64,000 nucleotides of DNA, taken from positions 672,167-736,166 of the forward strand of contig MNCI01006837.1 of assembly GCA_015680685.1 (NCBI GenBank). Reading direction: 5' to 3'. Source of the stretch: Gnetum montanum. Its lineage: Eukaryota; Streptophyta; Gnetopsida; Gnetales; Gnetaceae. Position 1 is the stretch's first letter; each line of letters starts with the position of its first letter. The position numbers and the translations under genes are program-made. The notes beneath the pieces were generated by a model. It had not been told where the DNA came from. It searched no databases and worked only from the letters and a program-made list of their open reading frames with translations. Below, piece after piece: positions 24,101-39,100 of this stretch.

Positions 24101-27100
24101 TACTAATCTTATTTTATTTCAAATTTTACCCCAATTTAACTTGTATTTTCTGCTTTTCTTTTGTGCCATCTATAGTGTGTTATCAAAAATTTTTCAACCT
24201 TTTAACTTACGTATTGCCAATTTTTTTCTCATATAGACTACTGTTTTTCAAGCAGCTGACAAAATTATTTTGTTTTAACTTTTAATTTTGGTTGCAGCTA
24301 TACTAAACCACAACCATTGGTGTTTCTTTGCAAAACAAACTTGAAACGAGTCATATACTTGTTTGCTAACATCAAGATTCTTAAGAAAAAGGAAATGATA
24401 GCCACCCTTTTTTGCTGTGCATCTCCTTAAGTAATTATAGCATTTGAGAAAGATAGGATATAATGTAGACACTACAATCAGCCTACTGCTATAATCAGTT
24501 CAGCATTTGTTCATTGCTGGTGTAACTCTAGCCATTATCTTTAGTGTCTAAAAAATTTTAGTGAATTTTTATAGGTTAGTTGTACTAGTCACTACAGTTC
24601 TATAAAAAAACTAGCATCATCAACATCAAAAATTAAAACATTTGAAAAATATCCTTTGGAATGTCACTTGAAAATATTTATGTCCTTTAAAATGGTAAAA
24701 TTGATTTTACATACCTCAAATGCAGAAGTTTTCAATTTAAGAGTTAAGGTGCGGCCGCTCAGACTTTCCTTTTCCATATCTTTTGACAAAGCATCCGCAA
24801 TTTCCTCTAGTGTTAACAATTTAAAGAACCAACAATAAACTTGCTAAACTTGATACACAGTAATAATTTAGAATGATGTACAAGATATGATGTACACAGT
24901 GCAGTGACAAATAAATGTTATGCTTATGTTTATGACAATGAAATATAAGACCCAGCAATTGACTTTTTAATTATGCTTAAATGACTATCTACGTCACTTA
25001 TAACCTACCTCTACAAAAAATTCAAAGATACTACTCCTTGCTCTGTAAGAGTATTTTAATTTTAGGGAAACTCATCATCATCATCATCTTAGACTTCTCC
25101 CAAAATTTTAATTTCAAATAAGCTAAGAAATATTTTCAGACCTCATTATCATTATCATCCTAGTGTTATCTCAACTTTACAGGTTCACCATCACTATTTA
25201 CACCCATCAAGAATGATAACAATCAGTATTCCAAATTTGTTTTTAAATCAACTTTTCTAATTCTTCCCATGTCCTTCATCCTCTTTGTTACTATATTTCA
25301 ACATTAACCAAATAAACTCTTTCAACAGGTGCATTTTCTGTTCTATGTTAAACATATCAGAACCAACCATGGCTGCTCTCATCCATTTTATCATGCTAAT
25401 ACAAACAAGAAAATCATTCTCGATGACAAAAGTTAAATTTATATAATTATACATTAACTATAATCAAAGAAAAACAGAAAGGAAAGAAAAAATAGAAACC
25501 CAAATTTCATGTAAAACTTAACGTCATTTGTGATGGCTCCATACACAAAGGTCAATACATTACTTTAAGAAGAAATGTTTCAAATTCAAATTCCATTGAA
25601 TGTGATTTTCGAGGAGCAAAGAATCTTACTGTTAGTTCAAGGACTCTGAAGAAAAGTTATTAGAAGTTGTGCACATCTTCGTGGGATTTAATTCAGATAT
25701 TTGAAAATATTAAAATGAGATTGGATGCTACTGATTGTCTGATCATGCGTGTAAAAATAAATGATGAATGACATGAGAAAGAAATGACAATGCAGACGCA
25801 ATAAATTAACTTGCAGTTAATTACTTTAAGAAAAACTAAAGCCATCTATTAGAAAAGTCACTAATAATATTCATGCTAAAATTACACCTGCTGATGTTGC
25901 AATTTTTAAGCAGACCTCTGACTGACATAGAAATTAATAAAGCAATTGACATTGAAATTGATAAAGCACCACGGACCCTTGGCATATCAATAGCTTTTTA
26001 TTAAAATCACTGGCATGTTGAAAGAAGGATTTATAATATATAGTAAATAACTTTTTGATGATTTACACCTGTTGGCTGAAACTATGGTTGTTGCACATCT
26101 ACAATGAAACTGAAACTGAATTTTTACTTACATCCACTAAAACCCTTTAGATTTGTCAAATGAGTTTTAGAATTCCTTTTATGGAATTTTTTTAGTGCAT
26201 ATGTAAAAATTACAGTGTGAATTATAAATTTTTGGAGATCTACAATAAGATTATTTTGCTTGCATCCTATCTTCAACCACGTTAAGAAGTTGTTAATGAG
26301 AAAGTACCTTTCTAATCTTCATAATTCTGACTATTGATGTACTAATTGCACATTGCTTATCTTTCTTAAGTACTATAATACTTAAAGAAGATGCATAGCC
26401 AAAGATGATGCCTATCATTCCCATTTACTTAATAATCTAGAAATTAGCAAACAATTGTGGGACTCACTTGTTTCAAACTATAGTTTTTCAAGCACCATGT
26501 TTGATGCAATCCTAACCTTCCACTATATTTTCATCAAACGAGATTAGTTAATCTGTTGAAGCTTCATGCAATGGCTAGTGATAAAAAATATATAGATTTC
26601 AAAAACTTTGTCAATGCAATGTGGGATTGCATTCCCACATTGAAGGCCATCTAAATCCATAATCCAGTCACTATTTAGGCATGAGTTAGGTTATCTTTGG
26701 GTTTACTTTATAAACCCTGAAATTCTTTGAAGCTTGCCTCCTTCCTCATGCACTCCTCAGCATTCCCCTTCCCATTCGGATGTAGCTTTTGACTCTCATG
26801 GCAGATATGGTGCCAAAAAGCCCCCCACAGCACGATACACCTGATATTCAATATCACTTAGGGGCATTTTCCTTTATCTAGCGACACACGCGTGCGATCT
26901 TCATGGACTCGATCTAGGCATGCCTAGATCTCTGCCTCCTCCCATTCCTCTTCCTTGCATCGTCGTTGTGCCTCCCTTTCCCGCTCTTCCTAGAGCCTAG
27001 CTTCCTCCTGAAGCTCTTCTTGGATTTGCTATCATAGCTCCTCTTCCAGTTATTTTCTAGTTGTTGCATCTACAAAATCATGCTGCATCCATTCTGCCCT

Positions 27101-30100
27101 TGCGGCTTCCCTCAGCCACTTGAGTTCCTGTTGGAACTCCTCCGCCTTGCATCTCAGCATATAAAGACATTACCAATATCAATATGACTAATTTCTTTAT
27201 AATTTCATGACTACTTTGTGGGTCCTTTGGACATCTAGCTATCATACATCGAGTGCCTTCAACCACATCATTTATAGACTGAAAAAAAAAAGCAGAAAAG
27301 AAAGCATTCCTTATAGACTAGAAAAAGGAAAAAACATAAAAGAAAACACTGGGATTGGATAAAATGGTGAGGGATAAACCTCCAACAACTAGGCAATTAT
27401 GACACATACAGCAATGCACAAGACCAAAACTCATGACTTTCAAAAAAAATCCTTGCTTAAGGACCAAACTCATAATTCATAAAGGAATCTCACATGCTCA
27501 AAAGAGAACAATGGTTAAAAAGTTTGCAAAAAATACTTGAATTGATGAAAAATGTCCTAAACTTTTTCAGCAAGAAAAGTCTTCATTACTTCATGATCTT
27601 TTCAGCTGAATTTTTTCAGAAAGTAGTGTATGATCGGATTTTGAAATGGGAGCAAGAGAGAGTGTCAAAGCCCAGGCAAGAACAAGAGCAAATGGCTCAG
27701 TGGGCACCAATGGCCTAGGGAGTGGGCACATTTGCTCGGATGGTGGTGGCAAGGACAAAGGGGTTGGGCAGAGGGGAAGTGGTCCAAGCAAGGGCCTACG
27801 GGATGATAGGGGACCGAAAAGTTTCTTTGGGTCTTTGGTTCGAACGGATGACTCTTTGTGTGTTGAGGTCCAACATTTGCCGTCGAAGGGAGTCCAGACA
27901 GCGGAACACAGCCTTATAGGGCATTTGTGTCTAAGTGGGTTCAGCCCAAGTTAGAGTTGATTTGAAAGTAGGTTGTGGCAACATGGGGTTTGGGATCCAT
28001 TGGAGTTAGGTGTCTCTCTGAAGACCTCCTCGTTTTCATGTTTTGCAATGTTGAGGACCATGACTGGATCCTACTGGGTGGGTCGTGGTTTTTTGTCACC
28101 TGTGGGCTAGCGTTAACGTCATGGAGCGCTAGGGCAAATCGGGATCCAGATCTGTTCTCGAGGGTGCTAGTTTGGATATGTGTCTCAAGTCTCCCTTGGG
28201 AGGCTTGGACGCTGGAGTTTATTCAGTCGTTTGCTGCCTTTTTTGGAGAGTTCTTAACATTAGATAAATTCACTTCTTCTCTAGAGCGCATGGGTTTTAC
28301 ACACTTTTGTCTCTAGAGGTCTTTGGCTTCAAAGAACCTACTTAAGGAGGTTGTCATGGCATTCCCTTCAGTGGAGGAATGCATTATGATTGAATAAAAG
28401 AATCTATTGACTAGGGTGCTTGACCCAACACCCAAAAGTGGTCCTTGTCGCTTTTGTGGTAAGCCAAGTCATTCCATGGACATTTGTCATGCCAAAACGA
28501 GTGGGCCCATGAAGATGGCAAACGTAGATGGATGGATAAAAGTGAAATGGAAGAGGCGTTTGGGAGGTGCAACGCCTAATAGGAAGCTGCCTTGGGTTGT
28601 GGAACCTACTCCGAAGGTGGTGGTTCCGACCCCTATCCCCACAATCGCATCTCTAAAGGTGGGGGTGGGGGCTTCTCCAATAACTAGCGAGGCTAAGGAA
28701 CCTGCTAGTTCGGGCCCAAAGGGTGGCTTTGCCATGCCTCCTGAGCCAACGTTGCGGGGGAAGCTGTCACAAGGAAAGGAGAAGGCCCCATTAAGTAGCT
28801 AGGCTAATGTTGTTTGTGATGCTGGTTGGGGTGGCGTGGAGCCTAGTCCTAGCAATAGCGAGGGTTTTCGAGTTTCAATGGACCAAACAAAAGTAGGGCG
28901 ACTGTCTACCCCACTTGTGTAGAGTCGCCAAACCCAACTAGAGCTTGACTTGAGAATCCAAACAACTTTGAAAGAAGTCTACCACAAATGCACTACCAGT
29001 AGACAATGAAGATTCTAACATGGAATTGCAAGGGACAAGCACCCCCTACAAACAACATGTCCTAAAAGAGTTTGTGCATAGAGATAATTGTGTCATGGTG
29101 TGTCTTCAAGAGACGAAACTGCAAAGCCAGGAATTTGAATTTTTACATTGGGACAGTTGGCAGGTACATCAAGTTGCCTGTTGATGTAGGGCAAGTGGTC
29201 TGGCCATGTTGTCTAAGATCCCCTTCACCCTAGTGGATGCTTCCACTTGGAGCATTATGATTTACCTTTCCTCATTTGGGTTTTGGATCACTAACTTCTA
29301 TGGGGAGCATGTTTGGGAGAGGCAACTGGGGGAGCTCAACAAACTTTCTGGCCTTGTTACCAACATAGAGCACTAGATTATTGTAGGGGATTTTAACCAA
29401 CGGGTGCATGCTTGGGAAAAGACTAAAAAAGATTGCACCCTGCCAACCGGAGCCGACCATTTTCTGCAATTCCTACACTGGCATGCCATGGTGGACATTG
29501 GTAATGATAACTGTAGCTTTACATGGAGCAACAGATGGAAAGGTAATGCCAAGGTAATGTCAAGGACTGATTGGGTGTGGATTGGTGCAGCCATCTTGTT
29601 GCAAAATGTGAGATTCTTTGGTATTGAACGAAGAACATCCGACCACAAGTCGCTGATCTGCCAAATTGGGACAGCCACATTCGAAGGTATCTCACTTTCA
29701 TTTTGAAAAGACACGGCTCACAAAACCTTGGCTTCAACCGTTGGTAATGGCTATTTGGGAGAAGTATTCGACTACTTAGGAATCATGTGAATTCCTAACT
29801 AACAGCCTTCACACCCTAAAAAGAGAGATCTGCTTGCAAAGCAAAGAGGAAAAATATACCTTTAGATCCCATCAAGGGATGTTACAACAAAAGTTGATCA
29901 AGATCCAGGGAAGACAGGAACTCAGAGAGTCATTAATTCAAGAGGAACAAGCTCTACTGCTTGAGCTGCAGGAACTTGACTTGGAAGAGATGGAGTATTG
30001 GTGCCAGCGGTCACGCAATAAGTGGATGAAAGATGGGTATCAGCCCACTAGGTTTTTCTTTGCAGTTGTTCAGGCTCATAACCTGGCAAAAGTGGTGCCG

Positions 30101-33100
30101 ACTTTGGTTAGGTAGGGATAGGTGCTAGAACGTACCAAGGACATTGGGCAAGAATTCCAATCCTACTAGGGGAACATTTGGAAGTAGTGGGAGACATTGC
30201 CTTTATTGGTCCAAATTCAGTCGACAATCACAATGGAGGACAACCAATGTTTGTTATCTCCATTTACTTGGGAAGAGCTAGAGCATGGTTTGTGTGCCAT
30301 GAAGACTGGGCGAGTGCCAAGACTTGATGGCTGGCCAATTGAACTCTTCTAGGAATTTGCAGATATTCTAGGCAAGAATATCCTAGACACCTTCAATAGC
30401 ATGGTTAAATGGTGTCAAGTTTGCAAAGAAATTAATTGTTCCTATATTGTCCTAATCCCTAAGATTGAAGGACCTTCGAAGGCTTCCCACAAAAGACCCA
30501 TTGGGGTCTATCCTCAGACTATTCACTAAACTTCTTGTCTAGAGATTGGGATCCTTGATGCTGCAGTTAGTCCGTCATAATCAAGCTGGGTTTGTGTAGG
30601 AGAGGTTGCTTCAGGATCAAGTTATTTTGCTGCAAGAGATACTTCACTTGTTGTGGCTTGAGTGCTTCCCAAGACTTGTCTTAAGCTGGACATAATGCAA
30701 GCTTATGACTGCATTTGTTGGGAGGCGTTATAGGCTATCATGATCAAGAAAGGTTTTAGTCATGGATTTGTTGACCTATGCCTACAAATTCAATCTTTGA
30801 TTGCTTACTCCATTGATCTTGACAAGGCGCTTAGGGGTTCTTATCACCTGGACAAGGCCCTAAGCAAGGTGACCTGTTATTGTTGTATCTATTCATTATG
30901 GTGATGGACACCATGCAGGATTACTGTCATGTTGAAGGGGTAAGGGGGCTACAGATCAACATGGTGGACTGTATGGCAAAGCACTATGTTGACAATAGAA
31001 TGCTTTTTACATGGACATCAATGTTGTAGGCGAGAGCCTTGGATTGGGCACTATTGTGAATGGTGAGGGAGATTGGGCTCAAGGTGAATCAGGCTAAGTC
31101 AACACTCTACAGTGTGCATACCGACTCTAGGGTTCAAGCACATATCATGCAAACATTGGGGGTGTTGCCTAGTACTGATGGTGACTGGTATTTGGGATTT
31201 CCCATGTTTAAATCGGGCCATTAAAAAACTTGGATCCACGTTCTCAAACGTATCCAACAACAAATCAAGCATTTGACCATGTGTTTTTTAACACAAAAAG
31301 GATGGATCCTATTGGTGCTATCTGCTATTGCTAGATTTACAACGTTCATTTCTAACAACCCCCCTCCCCCTTCTCGAGCTCAGCAATAAAGTGGATCAAA
31401 TGATTTGTAGCTTCATTTGGTCGGGGGAAAAGTTGGGAAGCGTATTCATCTAGTGGGGTGGGATACAATCGTGCACCCAAGGGTGGTGGGAGGTCTTGGG
31501 ATTTCAAAATTTGCAGACCTAGTGACAATGGAACAATAATAGTTGGTCCATCGCATGACAACCTGACACGTAGATGGTTCCATGGATATGGATTATACGT
31601 TAGAAATATCATCAGTGCACTGCTACTCCACAGGATTTGAGGCACTGGCGTTTGATTTGCCACCATGTCCACCACATGATGCAACAAGGGTGGCTTAACG
31701 TTCAACCAAAAGACATCACTTTGAGGCAATTCCCTGTGGTTCCTAGCTAGTGGCAAGTGTGGATGGGACGCTTGCCAAAAAAAAATAAAAGTGTTCCTGT
31801 GGCTCATTAATCATGCTGCAATTCTGATCAAGGCAGAGTTAAGGTAGCACAGTTTACAAATTGAGGACACTTGTCCAACAGGTGGGCATGCACCAAAAAC
31901 TTGGCAACACTTGGCATTTGAATACACGTTCAGTACTACGATGTGGCGTAGTGCATGTTTTAAACCACCAATTATTTTAAGTAGAGACTCAACAACGACT
32001 ACTTCCTCTGGTGCTTGTGGCGGGCACGTAACTCGCTAGTTTTTAGACAGGTGCAGCTTCAATTGCCAGCACAGGTGGCTGCTAAAGGTGCTAGACTGTG
32101 GAGGGAAGATGTGACCACAATGGGTATGACACCAATGTTCAAGCCATCTTGCCACCATTTTTAGGAAAACATGGAGCTATGGGACCTAGTGCAATAGGTT
32201 GGCTAGGCAAAGTTTTTGCTGCATCTGCTGGGGGATCCCACCTTGCTAGATGGCAAGTTCTTCACTAACTGGCAAGGAAATTTCATGGTTTTTTGGGGGT
32301 TACCATCAAACTGTCTAAGGAGGCCTTGGCTAGGGTTCTGGAAGTGCCGCCAACTGGTCAAAGTATGGACCCAACGATGTGTGGGCTTTAGGAAGCCCAA
32401 CATTTCTTTCCAAGGTTGTACCCTCGGACGATTAGTGGACAAATTTCTAAATCTACTTTGCAGCCGTTGTGGCAATTGGCGGCTAAGCTTGTTGAAAGGT
32501 TCTTCGCACAAACAAGTAATGTTTGGAAGCTCCAAGGAGTCCATTTTGCGTTCTTGAAGTACCTCAAAATGGGGCAGCCAATGAATATTCCTAGGTTCTT
32601 TCTCCCATTGTTGCGTCAAAGAAAGCCCAAGAGATGCTCTGGGCTTGTCTTGGCCATGTGGCATGTGGCTCACCCAACATCCGGAATGCAGGAAATGGAA
32701 CCAGCAAGTATGATGACTTACCGCACTATTTACAAGAGATGCAGACGACCGCCAACTGTCTAGCGAACAAAGGTCCCTAAAGGATGTATTGTCTTGGCCC
32801 TTATGGCTACCAAGTAGCTTAGGCAAATTGGTGATGCACCACAGGATGTGTAACTACATGAGGATTTGACAATTGCGAGGGAATAGGGTGAGGTGGAGAA
32901 AGAGGAGGCCACTATGGAAGCCAAAACAAATGAGCATCGGGTTTGGGAGGACAAATGGGAAGCTAGGGAGGTTGTGTTCCAACACGAAATGGACAAGCTT
33001 CAAGTGCATCACCAAGAAGAGCTATGTTGGAAAGAAAGGACACAAGTTGCGGTGGCAATAGAGTTGGAGGCACAAATCAAGCGTGAATTGAAGGAAGAGC

Positions 33101-36100
33101 TGGAGCAAGAGGAGGCACAAAGGTAGGAGGCCGAGAAGGTGGCAGCCACACAGAAGGAGCAAGAGCATCAGGAGGAAGAGGCGCACCAGATGCAACTGAG
33201 GCAAGCACATCAACAAAACACCACTATGGCTCAGGAAGGGGAACTATCCCTACATGTGGATGCACATTAATTGTAATGTGACCTGGCCAAGCCTGAGACA
33301 ACATATTAGGCTTGCTTCCGCAAAGTTGCACCCCAATGGAAAAGGCTCTAAAGAAGAACAAGCAAGGAAGGTCAAGGCTTTTTAAAATTTTCAACAAGCG
33401 GCTGCATTTGTTGACTCGCAAGAGCTTCGTGCGCAACTGGACACACTACACTCCCAACTTTAACTATATTGCCATTACGCTCACCTTCCTCATCATCCCC
33501 ACAATTTGGAGGATGAGTGATGTGTTCTGAGACTGTTCGGGTCATGGATCCCTCCCCTCTAGATGGGGCAATCTTTTTTGTCTATTTTATCTAGTTCGGT
33601 CCCTCATTGATGGGGAGTCCCGTTGATTGATGTTGCCCTGGGGAACACCGAACAATGTTGGCTCGGGGGGGCCATCGTTTAACGTTAAAAGTTTTAATGC
33701 TTGTTAGCCTGTTGACGTTTAGGGGGGGCACTTGGTTTAACCCCGTTTTGTTGGGAAGGAAGATGCTCCTCCCAACTTTATGTTTTGGCGTGTTGGTCAA
33801 GGTTTATACCTTGGGTTGTACATATTTTCTTCTATGTTTTTTTTAATACATTCCCAAAAATTTAACCAAAAAAATTCACCATTTTTTACTTAATGTTTTA
33901 AATAATTCTCATAAAGTTGTAAAAGAAACTTCATTTTAATCTTTTAAACTAAACTAATAAATTTATAAAAGTATAAACTGATTATATTACACTTCGTATT
34001 TTATTATTTACTTTAGATTAATAAAGGTGAGAGTGTCTGCATATACATGACTAATGATATCATTATCATTCCAACCTAAACCTAACTATGTGGAGTCAAC
34101 TATATGAATTATTTTCCACCATTCACTTTTATTAGAAGTCAAATAAACATGAACACCCAAATCTTAGATTTCTTTCTTTATGTTTGCAAACTAAGTATGT
34201 TTAGGTCTACCTCTTTATCTTTTCCTTTCAATTTTAATAAAGAAACCTCTTCTAATAGGTGTAGTCTTCTCAAGACATGACTAAACCATCTAAAACAACC
34301 TTAAATATTTTCATCTATACGTGCTACCCCAAACTTCCCCCAACAAAAAAGTAACTAATTCATTTTTTCCTACTAACACCCAACATGCACTTTAGCATTC
34401 ACATCTCTACCAGATGCATACATTGAGCCTAATGCTACTTGACATGCCACCATTCTACACCATATAAGATTACAAGTTTGATAGCAGTTTTGCAAAACTT
34501 TCTCTTAAACCTAGCAAAGATCATCTCAAAAAGTACACTACTATCTTCTTATCATTTCATTTATCTCATTTTAATTCTATTTACAAATCATTGTTAATCT
34601 CACTATCAATTTGAACAAGTGATCCTAAGTATCTAAATTGCTTACTTTGAAAAAGAATTGCAATGTTTCACTAATTATGTAATAGTTCACTGAAAATCAT
34701 TATAGTTTTTTGCATTAAGAAAACCTAGCAAACAATTACAAAGGTTATGTTGAAAAAAATACTATAATCATGCTCATATTAAAGTATCTCTAGTATGAGG
34801 TTGCAAGTTCAATCCTCAATTGTGTATACAACTTGCAATTCAACTAATAAGTTCATTCAATGTTACAAAGAATACTCTAATATTTTATGTCAACTACATA
34901 TAGAACATATGTTGGTAGTGAGGAGATGAAGGAATTTGTACACATTATATCATCTTAATATACTTATGTAGCAATATGTTATTATCTACTTAATTGTGTT
35001 TTCTGATTTTATTTTCTATTGCCTATAATTTGCTATAAAAAATTGTTAAAAGTTTTTATTTTACATATTTCCCAATAACATTTTCCTGAACTTTCACTAG
35101 CTTTTTTAACATTTGAACTTTTTCAAGCAGTTAGAAAAATCAATTTTCCAACTTCTTTATCTTTGTAAGAGAGAAAACCTTCAACTTGTCCAAGCCAAGA
35201 GCAAACACCCTTTAATACTTGGATGTGATAAAGGTTGGCAAGAAATTCCTCTATGGCTAGGTTGAATGAATTTGAAGAAGGAAAAGCCACTTCAACATTG
35301 AGTTGATATTCAGCCAGCAATAGGACTACTAGGAACAACCTCCAAAAATAACTTCCAGCTATAACTAGCAATAGCAGCTCTAGAACCATGCAAGAATAGC
35401 CCCTATGCCCAACAAAGAAGTATAACTTAAATCACTCAAGAGCAGCTCAAGCTCACTGCCAAAAGACAAGCTGCAAGAAATAGCATCACACCTTCTCCTC
35501 TCTCACTTTGTCTTGCTCCTCAAACCAGCATGGCCTCCCTGTCTAGCAAAAAGGTAAATGTAAGGGCAAAACCCTTACTATCTAAAGGCTAAAAGAGAAC
35601 CAATGACTTGGGTAAAGACTTATGCATAAAAACTTATTCAATAGGTAAAGAGTGGATAACCTATCTCCAAAAATCCATTTTTCCTTTGTATGATGAACCA
35701 TTATAATGGTGAGTTGGTTATAGGGCCTATGTTACCTCCTATTTTTATTGACCTTAATATGTCTTTGGAGGGCCTTTCTACTCATCGTAATTCTAACTAA
35801 TATGCATTGATTATGTATTCTCCAATCTTCACTAATACTATGTCACTATGATACCTCAAGGAAGTACATAGAAAAGGGTGATGGCTGTCATTTCCAATCA
35901 ATTAATAAACTAGAAGATAATAAATAATTCTGTGACTTGTTTCAAGTTTTATTTTACAAGCAACACCAATGGATCAAACAAGATTATTTAATCTAATAAG
36001 GTTCTACTATATTTTTGTCAAACAAGATTAGTTAATTTATAGAGGCTTCAAACAATGACTAGGGATCGAAAACACATACACTTTAACAATTTTGGACATG

Positions 36101-39100
36101 TAGTTTGGTCATGAGTTGGGTTATGTACACTTGAACAAAGGGTTATGTACACTTGATCAAAGGACCATTTAACAGTGAATTGGGACTTGACAACTGCCTA
36201 AACAAATTGCCTTTAAAAATGACCATAAAAATGCTCCAAAAAAAAAACATGTGCACTTCACTTTCCAGCATGCCAAAGACAAAACAAATCATCAATATGC
36301 ATAATTTGTTTTTATTTAAATATGCACTCAAGGGACCCTTTGACCATCCAATTATCATATACCAAGTTCTTCCAACCTTACAACTTGTAGCCCACACAAA
36401 AAGAACATCAGGGTTGGATAAAATAGTTAGGGCTAACACCATCAACCACCTTGAAAGCCTAAGCCCTTATAGCACACACAAGAGATTACCAGCCCTAGAT
36501 ACAATGATGGGAGGCAATCATTAATAATGGCCCATTTATGGGTGTAAAATGATAGCATCGCATTGTACACATGCACAATTCTTCTTTGTTTCCCTTACAT
36601 TAGCTCCAAACATTTGCATCTTGAAGACTAGCACATTTATGGATGAAAAATAAAAGTATAAAAATTTAGGTTCTTTTTTCTTTTTTCTTTTTTTCTTTTT
36701 TTCTTTTTTTTGATAAAAGGTCAGATTATATTAATGTGGGAAATATGTACAATCACTTGGGGGGGAGGGGGTGTGTGGTGGGTGTGGGGGGAGCAAGATA
36801 TCCTGCTCAAACAAAATCTTCAGGGGAGAACCACCCCCCACTATAGAAACAGGCAAAACAGCCTATAATTCCCCCAACAAAAATTCTAGGGGGATCACCC
36901 CCCATCGCATGAATGAACAAAACAACTTACAATCATTATAGCAAAATAAGGTAAGGTATATAGGATACCACCCTATGAAAGGAAACTTGGGACCACAAGC
37001 CCACCATGTGAGAAACTACAAACATAAACATTACAAAAAGGACAAACCCTCCGACAACAAAACCCACATCAGACATGATGTGGCAGCCTAGTGCAAGTGC
37101 ATCTAACCTCCTCCTGGAAGTGAATCCCATCAAGGACCACCCTTTGATGTTGTGTAGTCATGAAAGTTGCCGCCTCCTAGAATTCCTTGTACTTTTCCTC
37201 CTTTTCTTGCTTGTCCTTAGGTGGCAAAGTTTGAGTCATGTCTAGGTGATACTCATCCACAATAGCCCAAATGTAATGGTGAAGAGCAATCCACAAAGCA
37301 TTCCTATTAATGCCCATCACCACATAAGGGCATTGCCCTTCCCTGAACCAACAATGAAAGTCCAACTCATGAGCTACATCTAACCTATTTTTCATATGTT
37401 GTTCTTTGAGGAGGGTCCAAACACATTGCTCTTCCTCTTCCTCCTCGCGCAACTTTCTTTCCTACTCTTCCTTGATCAAATCCTCCCAGATTTGTCTCCG
37501 TAACTAATCTTCCATTTCATTCCACATGGTTGCTTCGCATTGTTCTCTTTGTCTTTTCTCCTCCTCAGCCTCCTCCCTATGGTGTTGGCTCTCCTCTAGA
37601 GCCCTAGCTTGGTCCTACTAGTTCCGTTTGAGAATCTCTACCTCCCACTTAACTTGTTCCTCCTTTCACACCCTAGCTTTAGTTTTGGCCACCATCCTAC
37701 AAAGCTCTTCCTTGATCTTGGCCTATAGTTCCTGGCGTAGAGCCTCTTGAGCCAAAAGAATTTGTTCTCTTACCTCCTAAGGTAAAGTCATGGCAGAGGT
37801 GAACCCCTCCCCTAAACCCGCCACATCAGCCCACTCCACCAGCAGATGCCTTTCGTACACAATGGTGAACGGCGAAGCCCAGATGGGCATCAAATAAGCA
37901 AGTTGCACTGCCCTTCACAATGCCAAGATTAGCCCAAAGTGTCTCCCCTGCCTCTCCTGTCGAAGAGAAGCCAAAAAGAACTTAGGGATGTTAACTAGTC
38001 TACCCAACTACATGCACCTCAAAAACGCAAAGTGGGTAGCTTGCAACTTCCACACATTCCCAGACTAGAAAAAATATCTATCAACCAACTCCACGGCCTC
38101 CCGCCAAAGTGAAGGGAGCACCAACCTCAAAACTTGCCCATTAGCAATCTTCAAGACTAGACCCTGAAAGAAACCCTCTGCGTCTTGTAGCCCCCACCTA
38201 GCCGGCAACACAACCTCCCCAACCGTCAGCACACCAAGGTACCCTACCAAATCAATCACTGTGAGATTGATGCACACCCCTCAAAAAGTGGTGGAATCCC
38301 CCCTCCAGTGCCAACATGTCCTCCCACCCCATCCTAACAACCAAGGCCCACAAGTACCTGTTGTTGTGAAAACCATCCACATCTGGTTCATGCGTTGAGG
38401 TAACCCCCATGGCTATAGTTGCTTCCTCCCATAACTGTTTGGCCAAGCAAGCAGTGAGATGGAGAGAAGGAAGCAATGCAAATCAAAAAATCGTTGTGTT
38501 TCTCGCCTTCTAGATGCACCAAAGCACAGTCGTGGCAAGTGAGTCTCCAAGCACCTACAAAGCTAGGGGGATTCCAACAACCTACCAATTGTCAAAAGCA
38601 AAGGAGCAACGCAAATACAGGTGTTGCACAGATTCACTACATGAGCTGCAAAGGGGCAGGTGTCCACATTTATAATCCCCTACATCTTGAGGCAGGCATG
38701 AACAGGTCGCACGCCATGCATTAGGAGCCATGAGAAGCATTTAATTTTCTCTAGAAGCTGCCCCTTCCACACCCTCCACCAACCACCTTCAGCAAGATAT
38801 TTAAACTTGATAAGTTCCCAAAGTTGCATTGCCATCATCCCCCCTGAAGTAATTTATAAGCATAGTTGCATAGATTTCACCAAATGTATGAGTCCTTGGA
38901 GGCTGCCACCCAAGGTTGGTGTTTGTTTGGCATGATGCATGCCCACTGAGGCCTACACCCATGCATGAACCTATTGATAATTCTCTGATGTCCTATCAAG
39001 ATGAAGTCTTCAAAGTTAAGAACCCCCAAACCCAGAACAAGCTTAGGCCTAGCCACCTTGTCCCCACAAACTAGCCCTCTTTTCCCTTGAACCAAATGAA

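Larger units (their letters stand above)
27630..33870 (+). mobile_element. J-family LINE, near full length (copy B)
   Basis: Lies in POLK intron 9, antisense to the gene. Order: ORF1, ATGA overlap, endonuclease, RT, zf-RVT, coil, J-like module, 3' UTR with the terminal ATTCCCAAAAATTT motif shared with copy D, then A-run. Length about 6.2 kb. Close relative of copy D; both share the segment around [19 protein letters not shown] almost unchanged. Many stops. No clear target duplication was seen. Confidence 0.9.

Noticed and set aside
24740-24760. GCGGCCGC motif as a possible cloning-vector remnant
   Set aside because: It lies inside POLK exon 10 and codes for conserved Ser-Gly-Arg residues.
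33022-33216. Leu-rich minus-strand frame resembling a membrane protein
   Set aside because: It is the complement of the Glu/Lys/Gln-rich LINE coiled coil.
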